DNA of 64,000 nt, from assembly GCA_017417465.1 (NCBI GenBank), contig JAFPZD010000142.1, positions 1-64,000 on the forward strand, given 5' to 3'. Positions within the stretch are counted from its first letter, which is position 1. Every line of letters starts with the position of its first letter. This DNA comes from Prevotella sp. Its GTDB lineage: Bacteria > Bacteroidota > Bacteroidia > Bacteroidales > Bacteroidaceae. Both the position numbers and the translations under genes were made by a program. Of this stretch, positions 32,530 through 42,100 are shown piece by piece. The notes under the pieces are model-generated. The model was given only the letters and a program-made list of their open reading frames with translations, had not been told where the DNA came from and did not search any database.

Positions 32530-34119
32530 ATGGGACAGACGGAGATGATACATCGGTGTCAGCAGGGCGACCGCCAGGCTTTGGGCCTGCTCTACGGCAG
32601 CATGCACGACGAGCTGCTGGCCATCTGCCGTCGCTACGTGTCCGATACCAGTACCGCCGAGGATCTGCTGCACGACTCGTTTCTGCTCATCTTCAGTAAG
32701 ATTGGCGACCTGCGTTCTGCCGACAAAGCCCATGCCTGGATGCGCAAGGTGGCGCGTAACGTCGCCCTGCACTACGTTCAGAACAGCCGTGAGCAGCTGA
32801 CCGTGCCCCTCAACGCCGTCAACGACCGTGCCATGGCGCCCGTTGCTACCCCTGTCAGCTTCGATGAACTGATGCAACTGGTCGACCAACTGCCTGAGGG
32901 TTATCGCCGTGTGTTCCGCCTCTCGGTACTCGAAGGACTGTCGCACCAGCAGATAGCCACCCTGCTCAACATCGAGCCCCACTCGTCGTCGTCGCAGCTT
33001 TACCGTGCCAAACGCATGTTGCGTCAGTCGCTTAGCGTCCTCTTGCTGTCGCTGTTGGCCGTGTTGCTTCCTTGGGGCGTCTATCGCTATGTCAGCCAAC
33101 GGAACGACACAGTTGCCACCATTGAGCAATCACCGACACCCGTTGCCCAGCAACCTGCTGCCGACGACGCACAGCCCCTTCCTGCTAAGCAGGCCTCCCC
33201 AGCGCAACATGCTCCGCTTGCCCATCGCCAAGCTTCCGCCCCTCTCGCCTCCGCCCGCCCCCTGTCTGGTGAGGCTCCCGCCCGTCCCCTGTCTGGTGAG
33301 GCTTCCGCCCGCCCCCTGTCTGGTGAGGCGCATATTTGCGCCCCCGATGCTGAGCCCGATGCCCCCGCCGCTACCGATGAGCCCACCGAGGCGGCTCCCC
33401 CCGTTGACGCTGATAACCCTTCTTCGCCCAGTGGCCCCCGCCAGTCGCTCCCCACGCTTGAGACACCAGACGGCGACACGGCCCCTCAACTCAACCATCG
33501 TGCCATCCCTCATCGCTACGAAGTGACATTCGCTTATAATGGCCTGCCCGATGGCGGCGACCTGCGTCCCTTGCCCTATGGCGCTGATGGCATGAACGGC
33601 GAGACCGACTCCGTAGCCCACCACCGCCCGCCGCTTACCGCTGCCCTCGATGTGCGTTACAAGCTGTCGCCGCGCTGGTCGCTCGATGGAGGCCTGCGCT
33701 ACACGCTGCTCTCGTCGGAGGTGCAGGATGGCAACACCTATCTCTATCTCGAACAGCAACAGCGTGTGCGCTACCTCGGTCTGTCGCTTGGCACCCACTA
33801 CCGGTTGCTGACCCACCGTCGCTGGTCGGTTTACGTCGCGGCAGGTGCAACGCTCGAGTTGCCACTTCGCAGCACCGTTGAGACGACCTACTTCAAGGAC
33901 GGACAGCTTATCGACACGGAGCACGGCCGACTGCGTCCCCACACCCAGTGGTCGTTGGGCGGTGGCCTTGGCCTGCACTACGACCTCACACCCACTGTGG
34001 GCTTCTTCGTTGAACCAAGCTTGCAACACTACTTCCACCAGCCGAGCGACGTCCAGACGTGGCGTACCGAGCATCCGCTGTCGCTCTCGCTGCCCCTTGG
34101 CGTCCGCATCACTTTTTAA
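32530..34119 (+). CDS. ECF sigma factor fused to a transmembrane helix and an outer-membrane beta-barrel
   Basis: One uninterrupted 529-residue reading frame. Residues about 5-80 are sigma-70 region 2 (TAEDLLHDSFLLIFSKIGDL, HAWMRKVARNVALHYV) and 108-165 are region 4 (LPEGYRRVFRLSVLEGLSHQQ then IATLLNI). KRMLRQ precedes a single helix, LSVLLLSLLAVLLPWGV (168-184); the basic residues predict N-in/C-out. Residues 190-325 are a Pro/Ala-rich linker with three RPLSGEA(P/S)A units. Residues 327-529 alternate like an eight-to-ten-strand barrel and end SLPLGVRITF, the C-terminal Phe of outer-membrane proteins. Family knowledge: in Bacteroidota an ECF sigma gene is often followed by a separate gene for a TM-plus-barrel protein; here both are one protein. 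No anti-sigma domain is visible. Function as an envelope-sensing switch is inferred. Confidence 0.85.
   Translation: MGQTEMIHRCQQGDRQALGLLYGSMHDELLAICRRYVSDTSTAEDLLHDSFLLIFSKIGDLRSADKAHAWMRKVARNVALHYVQNSREQLTVPLNAVNDRAMAPVATPVSFDELMQLVDQLPEGYRRVFRLSVLEGLSHQQIATLLNIEPHSSSSQLYRAKRMLRQSLSVLLLSLLAVLLPWGVYRYVSQRNDTVATIEQSPTPVAQQPAADDAQPLPAKQASPAQHAPLAHRQASAPLASARPLSGEAPARPLSGEASARPLSGEAHICAPDAEPDAPAATDEPTEAAPPVDADNPSSPSGPRQSLPTLETPDGDTAPQLNHRAIPHRYEVTFAYNGLPDGGDLRPLPYGADGMNGETDSVAHHRPPLTAALDVRYKLSPRWSLDGGLRYTLLSSEVQDGNTYLYLEQQQRVRYLGLSLGTHYRLLTHRRWSVYVAAGATLELPLRSTVETTYFKDGQLIDTEHGRLRPHTQWSLGGGLGLHYDLTPTVGFFVEPSLQHYFHQPSDVQTWRTEHPLSLSLPLGVRITF
33243..33329 (+). repeat. 27-bp tandem repeats in the linker
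   Basis: Three copies of GCCCGYCCCCTGTCTGGTGA plus GGCTYC encode ARPLSGEA(P/S). The last is followed by the palindrome GCGCATATTTGCGC. Confidence 0.85.
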
Positions 34120-34126
34120 CACTATC

Positions 34127-34160
34127 TTTGCCATAATTAGAAAAATAAACTGTAACTTTG
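34127..34160 (+). promoter_or_regulatory. Serpin promoter
   Basis: TAACTTTG at 34153-34160 with TTTG at 34127-34130 (22-bp spacer). Confidence 0.7.
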
Positions 34161-34187
34161 CAACCAGTTAATCAATTCATTACGCTT

Positions 34188-36956
34188 ATGAAAAGTCTTC
34201 TTACGATTCCTAACAACGCGCTTGCGTCTATGAAAAAGTTATCAATAACGGCTTTGAGCCTTCTGATGACGCTCACCCTGTTTGCACAGAACGGGACGGG
34301 CGAAGTTTATGCCGACGACGTGTCGAACACTAGCTGCCGTTATGGCGCGAGAGGTGAAGGCGTGAGAGGCCATACTTACCTCAAGCTGACACGTCAGGAC
34401 AATCTTCTCCTTGGTGAGTTGACAGACTACTATGCCAACTGTGCCTTCGGCAAGATTGACGTACAGTGTGAAGAGAACGACCAGACACTGAACATCACGG
34501 TGTCGGAAGGTCTGGGCGAATTTGCAGCTGACTGTCTGTGTCCCATCAACATCGCTTTCACCATCCACAATGCTACGGACGACAACTACCACCTGTCCCT
34601 TGGCGGTCGAGACCTGGGAAACGTGTCGTTCGCTGACCACACCGTAGTGGTCATCGACGTAAACACGCTGGAGCAGGCCTACGAGGAGGGTTTTGAGTTC
34701 CCCGTTAAGTTAGGTGAATTTGAAGTTTACGAAATGACGCAGTGGATCAAGCCTGGTGAGGTAAGGCAGCCGCGGCTGCAAGCTTACTACTATAGCGACA
34801 TGATGTGGCAGCCGATACAGTATCTGAACTACCGCCTGCCGACCCACTACACCTATCTGGACGCCAAGGCAAGCCTGACGGCTGACAGCACACTCGTCGT
34901 TGAGGTCATTACCGACGGCAGTACTACCGATGGCTCCGAGCGTATCGCCAATCTGACGATGAATGTCGTTAATGTGGAGACTCCACTCAACCATATCAGA
35001 CTTGTACACAGGGTTGTAGCCATCGATGGCGACAATATGAAAGACATAGAGGTGCTTACACTCTATGATGGTCAACTTCAGATGCAGGAAGGCGAATCGT
35101 CTGTTGACCTCAAGGAACTCTCCGAATACAGACAGGAGGCCCAAGGCGGCAACGGGTTCAGGCCGATGTTGAAGGAGGGCAAGACGTGGGGCTACATATA
35201 CCACCACTTCGAGGAGAAAGAACCACCTGCCGGTGGGGCGACTAATTATAAGGACCTTTACGACGAGTCCGTGTGGGAGGTTATTTATAGGCTGAGGGGC
35301 GACACGCTCATCGACGGACAAAAGTACATGAAGATGTACCGTTATGGCCCCAACGGCTCGCACTACTACGGAGCTTTCCGCGAGGACAAGGAAGGTCGTG
35401 TATGGCAGTTCAACTATGAGGGTGACAAGAAGGACTTCATGATCTGCGACTTTACGCTCGAAGGATACGACCTCGACTATATCCAGCCAATAGCCGATGT
35501 CATCAAGAAAGACAATGTGCTGCTCCACCGCTATCACTGCAACGGCTTCATTGGTGTTGAGGGCGTTGGACTTCAGGGGAAAGGCCTTGTACACTATCTA
35601 TTTGAGCCCGAGCCCGATTGCATTTGCGACTATGAATCGTTTTCCTATGTATTTGATGGCGAATTCTTCTTCGAAAGTGCCGACTTCAAGGCACCAAAAC
35701 ACATCGAACTCACCGAGGAGGAGCGCCAGTTCGTAGCCAATAATAACGACTTTGCGTTCGACCTGTTCCGTAAGACCCGCACTGAGAGCAACATGCTGCT
35801 CTCGCCACTCAGCGTCACCTACGCACTGGGCATGCTCAACAATGGCGCCGCAGGACGGACACAGCAGGAAATCAACCAGGTGCTGGGCTTCGACAGTGCC
35901 GACAACCTCAATGCTTTCTGCCGTAAGATGCTCGACGAGAGCGGCATCCTTGACGAGACGACGAAGGTGCTCATCGGCAACACCATCTTCGTCAACGAGG
36001 GAAGGGGCTACTACCTGCAGGACGGCTTTGTTGAGAAGGCCAACCGGTTCTACGATGCTGAGCCACAAGGCCGTGACTTTGCCGACGGCCAGACGCGCGA
36101 CGTTATCAACCAGTGGGGCAGCGACCACACCGAGGGCATGATCAAGGAGGTGCTCTCGAAGAACGAGTTCAAGATTGATATGGCCTCCTACCTGCTGAAC
36201 GCCCTTTACTTTAAGGGCACATGGACCAACAAGTTCAACCCCGCCGACACGCAGGACGAGTCCTTTAACGGAGGCGAAAAGCAACCCATGATGCATCAGC
36301 AGTTTTATGACTACATGTACACTGAGAACGACCTCTACCAGGCCATCCGTCTGCCCTACGGCAACGAGGCTTTCACGATGACCGTCTTCCTGCCGCGTGA
36401 GGGCAAGACGCTCAATGACCTGCTTGGCTCACTCAACGCCGACAACTGGCACTTCGAGGGCGAAACGTATGAAGTGGACCTCAAGCTGCCACGCTTCGAG
36501 ACCGACACCGACCAGTCGTTGAAGGAGGCGATGATGGCACTTGGCATGCCAACAGCCTTCGACCGTGATAAGGCTGAGTTCCCCTACTTCTGCAACTCTC
36601 CTGGCTACATCGACATGATGAAGCAGGTGGCCAAGATAAAGGTCAACGAGGAGGGCACAGAGGCGGCCGCCGTCACTATCATTGGCGAAGGAGCTACTTC
36701 TATCCCGCTTATGGCGACCTTCCACGCTAACCGCCCGTTCTTCTACATTATCAGCGAGCGCAGCACCAACGTCATCTTCTTCATGGGTCAGTTCACGGGC
36801 TCCACTGCAACGGCCATTGACGCATCCAAACTCTCAAACCTCAAATCTGAAACCTCAGACCTTTACGACCTTCAGGGCCGCAAAGTGTCAAATAGTCAAA
36901 TAAAAAAGGGAGTTTACATTCAGGACGGTAAGAAAGTCGTACTGATGCAGGAATAG
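34188..36956 (+). CDS. Exported serpin with a large N-terminal domain
   Basis: About 922 residues. A signal peptide (best from the ATG at 34230, also in frame) is followed by roughly 480 residues of unrecognised beta-rich sequence, then a full serpin fold from FVANNNDFAFDLFRK to FFMGQFTG. Serpin marks: LSPLSVTYALGMLNNGAAGRT, the hinge VNEEGTEAAAVT expected of inhibitory serpins, and FHANRPFFYII. Downstream of the hinge the reactive loop reads IIGEGATSIPLM. The tail DLYDLQGRKVSNSQIKKGVY is sorting-like and contains repeat-derived codons. It probably traps serine or cysteine proteases at the surface. It has its own promoter. Confidence 0.9.
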   Translation: MKSLLTIPNNALASMKKLSITALSLLMTLTLFAQNGTGEVYADDVSNTSCRYGARGEGVRGHTYLKLTRQDNLLLGELTDYYANCAFGKIDVQCEENDQTLNITVSEGLGEFAADCLCPINIAFTIHNATDDNYHLSLGGRDLGNVSFADHTVVVIDVNTLEQAYEEGFEFPVKLGEFEVYEMTQWIKPGEVRQPRLQAYYYSDMMWQPIQYLNYRLPTHYTYLDAKASLTADSTLVVEVITDGSTTDGSERIANLTMNVVNVETPLNHIRLVHRVVAIDGDNMKDIEVLTLYDGQLQMQEGESSVDLKELSEYRQEAQGGNGFRPMLKEGKTWGYIYHHFEEKEPPAGGATNYKDLYDESVWEVIYRLRGDTLIDGQKYMKMYRYGPNGSHYYGAFREDKEGRVWQFNYEGDKKDFMICDFTLEGYDLDYIQPIADVIKKDNVLLHRYHCNGFIGVEGVGLQGKGLVHYLFEPEPDCICDYESFSYVFDGEFFFESADFKAPKHIELTEEERQFVANNNDFAFDLFRKTRTESNMLLSPLSVTYALGMLNNGAAGRTQQEINQVLGFDSADNLNAFCRKMLDESGILDETTKVLIGNTIFVNEGRGYYLQDGFVEKANRFYDAEPQGRDFADGQTRDVINQWGSDHTEGMIKEVLSKNEFKIDMASYLLNALYFKGTWTNKFNPADTQDESFNGGEKQPMMHQQFYDYMYTENDLYQAIRLPYGNEAFTMTVFLPREGKTLNDLLGSLNADNWHFEGETYEVDLKLPRFETDTDQSLKEAMMALGMPTAFDRDKAEFPYFCNSPGYIDMMKQVAKIKVNEEGTEAAAVTIIGEGATSIPLMATFHANRPFFYIISERSTNVIFFMGQFTGSTATAIDASKLSNLKSETSDLYDLQGRKVSNSQIKKGVYIQDGKKVVLMQE

Positions 36957-37008
36957 ATCTATTCTACTTTACCTCCACAACTCCTCATCTCCACAAATCC
37001 TCACCTCC

Positions 37009-37653
37009 TCATCTCCTCCTTTTAAAACACTTCTCGAACGAGCAAAGTCCGCAACTGTAGTCCAGCCTGCGGACTTTTTCGCCTATGCCGACGATGCCGC
37101 TGACCGACTTGATGGGGAGCATGAGAGAGCTATCGGTGAGCGTCACGCCGCAGGTGTGCCTTTCGAACAAAGGGAAGAGCAGCTGCTGCTCGGAGACGTG
37201 CCACCCGCAGTAGCCAGGCGAGAAACGGTTGGTGTGGTGCCATCCCAGCTTGTCGATGCTCTGCTGAAGCGTGTGTTCCATCTGGTCGGCGCACTTCTCG
37301 GCAATAACGCTGCCCACAGCGTCGGCAATGAACGTTGCGACGAGGTCGCCTTCGCGCTTCAGGCGCTGCTGGTAGGCTTCGAACGACTGGCCAGCGGTGG
37401 CGATGAAGCAGGCATAGCCTGAAGCGCCTCGCAGCTGGCGCTCGATGATGGTGCCAATGTTTAACGAGGCGGGCAACTCAGCAGTCACCAAGAAGCAGAA
37501 CTGCGGTTGCAGCCAACGGCTCACCTCGCTGAGGACGGCTGCCGTCTCTGCCTTTGTCTGGGGGTCAGGGGTCTCGCCGTGGTACCCCATCTGCGTGTAG
37601 ACGTCGTCGTCAGTGATGCCTAATTGTTCGAATGTCAGCGTCTTTTGAGTCAC
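37009..37653 (-). CDS. Methionine synthase activation domain-like protein
   Basis: 214-residue protein resembling the reactivation domain of cobalamin-dependent methionine synthase: RFSPGYCGWHVSEQQLLFPLF and LPIKSVSGIVGIG are typical. It ends CGLCSFEKCFKRR, Cys-rich and possibly metal- or cluster-binding. As a free-standing protein next to a UroD-family methyltransferase it probably serves a corrinoid methyl-transfer system. The corrinoid protein itself is not in the window. Coding frame is clean. Confidence 0.8.
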   Translation of the reverse strand: MTQKTLTFEQLGITDDDVYTQMGYHGETPDPQTKAETAAVLSEVSRWLQPQFCFLVTAELPASLNIGTIIERQLRGASGYACFIATAGQSFEAYQQRLKREGDLVATFIADAVGSVIAEKCADQMEHTLQQSIDKLGWHHTNRFSPGYCGWHVSEQQLLFPLFERHTCGVTLTDSSLMLPIKSVSGIVGIGEKVRRLDYSCGLCSFEKCFKRRR

Positions 37654-37689
37654 GGTTTTATTTCACTATTTTACTATTTCACTATTTCC

Positions 37690-37762
37690 TAACTCCTAAC
37701 TATCGTCCCTTAACTCCCCTTTAACTCCCCTTAACTCCCCCTAACTCCCCTAAAAAAAACTC
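37690..37762. repeat. Inverted copy of the GGAGTTA array
   Basis: TAACTCC(C) units with the defined end CTATCGTCCC (37700-37709). The array overlaps the 3' end of the UroD-family gene on the minus strand and supplies its last codons. Confidence 0.8.
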
Positions 37763-38783
37763 CTAACTCCCCAAAGAATGCTTCGATGTTCGCCAATGGT
37801 GTTTGTGGCGGCACGTCGCAGCCTGTTGACAGCACGAAGTTAGGGTAGTCGCGTGTTCGCTCGAGCAGGTCGCTCACCGCCTGCCGCACGTCGTCCGCCG
37901 TGCCATCCTTCATGACCGACACTGGGTCGATGTTGCCCATGGCGAGAGCCGTTGGCGGCACCTCGCGCAGCACCTCCTCCATGCGGCATTTGTTGCCGAA
38001 GTGGTAGGCAGCAGCACCTGTGCGCACCATGGCGTTCGTGCAGTGGCCCGTATTGCCACAGTTATGGAGCACGACGATGAACTGCTCGTCCTGCACGTGC
38101 TCCACGATACGCCGCACATACTGCGATGAGAACTGCCAGCAGTCGTCGTTTGAGAGTAGCCCTGCCGCAGGCTCAGCCATCATCACACCGCCGATGCCCG
38201 TACGCTTCAGCGCCTCGCAGTACTTGCTGATGAACGCCGTGCACTTCTCCAGCAGCAAGTGGGCAGCCTCGGGGTGCTCGTAGATCAGCACCATCACCTC
38301 CGACATGTCGTACAGGCGCCCTGCGAGTGAGAATGGCCCGATGCACCCTCCCAGCACAGGGCGGTCGCTGACGGTACGTGCGGTCAGCAGGTTGGCCTTC
38401 AGGTAGGCTGGTATGCGCCCTGCCGACAGTGAGGGCACCTGCAGCCGGCTGATGTCGTCAACACTCGTCAGCAATCGGCCAGAAACGGCAGGCACCGCCC
38501 CATCGCTGAAGGTCACGGGTGCGCCAAAGGCCTCCGCTTCGGTGGTCAGGTCCATAATGGTTGCAGCAGCCACACTGGGGAAACGCCTCACCAGTGTCAT
38601 CACTGCCTCGTGATGGATGCGCCCGTCGCTGACTGCCTGTCGCACGGTGTGCCCATTCATCTCAATACCAGGATGCGTCATAATAGGCAGTGCTGCCACT
38701 GTCCGCCTGCCAAGGCCCGTGTCAAACCGTGTTGAACCGTGGCTGATAATGTCGGCCACCCATTGCCTCATGTTCATGTTCAT
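37731..38783 (-). CDS. UroD-family (MtaA/CmuA-like) methyltransferase
   Basis: 350-residue protein of the uroporphyrinogen decarboxylase superfamily, branch of corrinoid methyltransferases: ALPIMTHPGIEMNG, GGCIGPFSLAGRLYDMSEVM, VLHNCGN and LSTGCDVPPQTPLANIEAFF. His and Cys in HNCG and TGCDVP fit zinc binding as in MtaA/MtbA. It probably moves methyl groups to or from a corrinoid protein. The final 13 residues (GELGVFFRGVRGS) are read from the GGAGTTA repeat array, so the native C-terminus has been replaced. Confidence 0.85.
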   Translation of the reverse strand: MNMNMRQWVADIISHGSTRFDTGLGRRTVAALPIMTHPGIEMNGHTVRQAVSDGRIHHEAVMTLVRRFPSVAAATIMDLTTEAEAFGAPVTFSDGAVPAVSGRLLTSVDDISRLQVPSLSAGRIPAYLKANLLTARTVSDRPVLGGCIGPFSLAGRLYDMSEVMVLIYEHPEAAHLLLEKCTAFISKYCEALKRTGIGGVMMAEPAAGLLSNDDCWQFSSQYVRRIVEHVQDEQFIVVLHNCGNTGHCTNAMVRTGAAAYHFGNKCRMEEVLREVPPTALAMGNIDPVSVMKDGTADDVRQAVSDLLERTRDYPNFVLSTGCDVPPQTPLANIEAFFGELGVFFRGVRGS

Positions 38784-38812
38784 CGCTTTTGCTTGTATTC
38801 ATTTTTGCCGTG

Positions 38813-38844
38813 CAAAGGTACGAATAAGTGTGCAAAATGCCAAA
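38813..38844 (-). promoter_or_regulatory. Promoter of the UroD-family gene
   Basis: Minus-strand TACCTTTG (38813-38820) with TTTG (38841-38844) 20 bp upstream. Confidence 0.75.
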
Positions 38845-38962
38845 CCTTTCCTCACATTTTTGTCGTAGCGGCACTTCGCGAGTCAGGAAGTGTCGGTTCG
38901 AGGGTCGAGAAGTGTCGGTTCGAGGGTCGGGAAGTGCCACTTCGATAGGCTTATGGCTTTTC

Positions 38963-39077
38963 TCCTAGAAGTCTTCTACACTTCTCCTAGAAGTCTCCCA
39001 CACTTCTCCTAGAAGTCTCCTACACTTCTCCGAGAAGTCTCCCACACTTCTCCTAGAAGTCTCCTACACTTCTCCGA
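38963..39077. repeat. 22-bp CTTCTCCNAGAAG array
   Basis: Five to six units of TCTCCTAGAAGTCTCCCACACT type at 22-bp spacing, same family as 17276-17465 and 58464-58545. The region 38784-39171 also holds CGAGGGTCGRGAAGTGTCGGTT duplications (38880-38940) but no gene. Confidence 0.85.
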
Positions 39078-39171
39078 GAGGACTTGTGCCCTGTCAGCTG
39101 CCCGCCCTCAGTCCTTCGATGGATTTTGATGACAGTTCTGACAAATGACAAATGACAGTTTGAAATAAGCG

Positions 39172-42100
39172 TCACTTTTTCTTTTTCATCACTTCGGAAG
39201 GAAGTATGCCGAATTCCTTTTTGAAGGTTTCTCGGAAATGGGCCATCTGGTTGAATCCTGTCATCATGGCAGCCTGATTGACGTTGTAGTTGCCGCTTTC
39301 GAGCAGCTGGTAGCAGTGCTGCAGACGGAACTTGCGGATGTACTCTGTTGCCGTCATGCCTGTGAGGGCCTTCACTTTGCGGTAGAATGTGCTGTGGCTC
39401 ATGGCCATCTTGTCGGTGACGAATGGCAGGTCGATGTCCTGGCTCATGATGTTGTCGCGTATGATGGCATTTAGCTTGTCGAGGAACTCTCGGTCGAGGC
39501 GCCCTAACTGCGGAATGGCGTTCTGTGGCGTGGTAGAGGCGGCGAATACGCCGCTCACACGATCGGAGGTTGTGTTCTGCGTGATGTATTCGGCCAACCT
39601 TCTGCGGGCGGTCAGCAGGTTTTGTAGTCGGCTGGCCAGCAGTTTGGCTGTGAACGGTTTGGTGAGGTATGAGTCTGCACCACTGTCGTAACCCTCCTCC
39701 TTGTCCTCGTCGGTGGTCTTTGCCGTGAGCAGGATGATGGGTATGTGACTGGTGCGCAGGTCGCCCTTGAGTTGTCGTGTGAGCTGTATGCCGTTGAGTC
39801 GTGGCATCATGATGTCGCTGACGATGATGTCGGGGATGTGCTCCTTGGCTATCTGTACGCCCTCTTCGCCGTTCTCAGCCTGCAGGATGCGGAAGTCGTC
39901 GCTGAAGGATTCGGCAATATACTGGCGGATATCGATATTGTCCTCGACGACGAGGAGCAGTGGGAGTTGGCTCGATGGCGATGCTTCCGAGTAGGGGTCG
40001 GCCAGTTGTTTGTGCTCGGCTTCCAGCTCCTCGTTGGCGTCGTCCTCTTTGTGGAGTGCATTGGGATAGCTGTTGTGGATGTCGAGCGTGAGTGTGAACG
40101 TGCTACCCGACGGAGATGCGTCGGGCACGGTGGCAGGAGAAGCGGAGGGCACGGCGGCTGGCGGCGCGGAGGGGCAGGGTTGGGGTTGGTGGCTCTCTGC
40201 GCTGACCTGTGCTTCGTGCAGTTCGGCCAGTGCCTTCACCAGTGCCAGTCCGATGCCTGTGCCTGAAGCCTGATGGCTGTCCTTGGCCTGGTAATAGCGC
40301 TCAAAGACATGGGACAGCGCCTCTGGCGGGATGCCATAGCCCGTGTCGGCCACAGCAATTGTGAGGTGGTCGCCCTCTGCCTTCACGGTGGTGGTGATGG
40401 TGCCCTGCTCAGTGTATTTGACGGCGTTCGACAGAAAGTTGTTCATGATGGTGGTGATGACTTCCGAGTCGAACCATAGTGGCGGCAGATTGTCGTCAAT
40501 GTTGCAGACGATCTGCACCTTTGGGTTGCGGTTGAGCTCCTTGAAGTTGAGGCATATCTCGCGCACGAACTGTCCGATGTCGCCTCGTGCGACGGTGAGC
40601 CGTCGGTTTTGTGTCTCAGTCTTTCTGAACTCCAATATCTCGTTAATAAGGTTGCGTAGTCGTTGTGCACTCCGCTGAATCATTGCCACGCGCTTACGGC
40701 TCTGCTGCGGCAGTCCAGAATCCTCCATCAGGTCGTCGAGTGGTCCGAGGATGAGTGTCAAGGGTGTCCGCAATTCGTGCGTGATGTTGGTGAAGAAGCG
40801 CAGCCGTTCCTCGTTTAGCTGTTGCTGATGCATGCTTTCGCGCCGCTCCAGCTCGAGGGTGTTTCGCCATGTCAGCTTCCGCTTGTAGGACCGTATGGCG
40901 TACGCGGCAGCGGCCATGATCAACAGGGCGTAGAGCGTGTAAGCCCACCATGTGCGCCAGAAGGGAGGCGCGATGGTAATGGCGAGCATCGTCTGCCTGG
41001 CTTTCTCCCAGTCCTGGCTTCGTAGCTTGGCTCTCAGGATGAAGGTGTAGTGCCCTGGCCGCAAGCCACGGAACACCACGTCGTGGTCGTTTCCAATGTC
41101 GTACCATTTGTTGTCCATGCCCTTCATCATGTAGGCGTAGTCCACCTGGTCGGTCTGTGCGAAGTTACGCACGGTGAAGGTCAGTCGGAGTGTGTTGCTC
41201 CGATAGGTGGTGCGTACCTGACGGCTGGCATCTGGGACGAGCTGCAGTATCTCCGTGTTACTGCCCACGGGGTTGTAGGCCTCGCACGCGATGATCTGTA
41301 TGTCGGCTAGCGCCCTGGTGCTACCCATCTGCTGTGGGCTGAACTGGCAAACGCCTGACGCCGATCCGAAGCAGATGGTGCCATCGTCGGCCGCGACGGC
41401 CGCTCCTATCGAGAATCCGCCCGTTTGGTGGGTGTCGAGATGGTTGTAGTTGTAGAACTTCTCGTTGCTCTTGTCGAAGCAGGCGACGCCTGCGTATGTG
41501 GTCATCCAGATGCGCCCATCCCTGTCCTGCTGGAGGGCCAGGACGTGACAGTCGGTGAGTCCCTGGTCGTGGCCGTACACGCTGATGCCTTCGAGCCGTA
41601 CGGGGTCCTCGAGCCGTACCAGTCCGCCGTCGGTGGCCATCCACAGTGCGCCATGGTCATCGCGGATGGCCTGGTTGATTTTGCTGTTGGGCAACCCATC
41701 GTGAGTCGTCAAATGGCGGGTTTGCTTCGTCAGTAGATTGATGGCGTAGACGCCATCGCCCAGCGTGGCGACGAACAGGTTGTGGGGTGCTGTCTCCATG
41801 ATGCAGGTGGCAGGCGCATGAAGCGTCTGGCTGATGTTCTCCTGCCTCGTCGCTTTCCCATCGGCATACAGGTACACGCCAAACTCGGCGCCTATCCATA
41901 CGCTCCCGTCGCGGTTCTCTGCAAAGGTGTGAATATCCGAGCCATCGGGTGTGATGGGGATGTAAGAGAACGGAGCTGTCCGTCCGTCGGCAGCCGCTCG
42001 CTTGTCGAAACGATAGACGCCCTGGTCGTCGATGCCTATCCACACAGCGCCGCTGTGGTCGACCATCATGCATCGCGGATAGGCGTATTCGCGGCGCATT

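Noticed and set aside
32530..34119. Sigma-barrel fusion as two genes joined by a frameshift error
   Set aside because: The frame is open over 529 codons with codon use consistent throughout, and the linker has no internal stop or family start. It is kept as a real gene, with an assembly check recommended in the finding.
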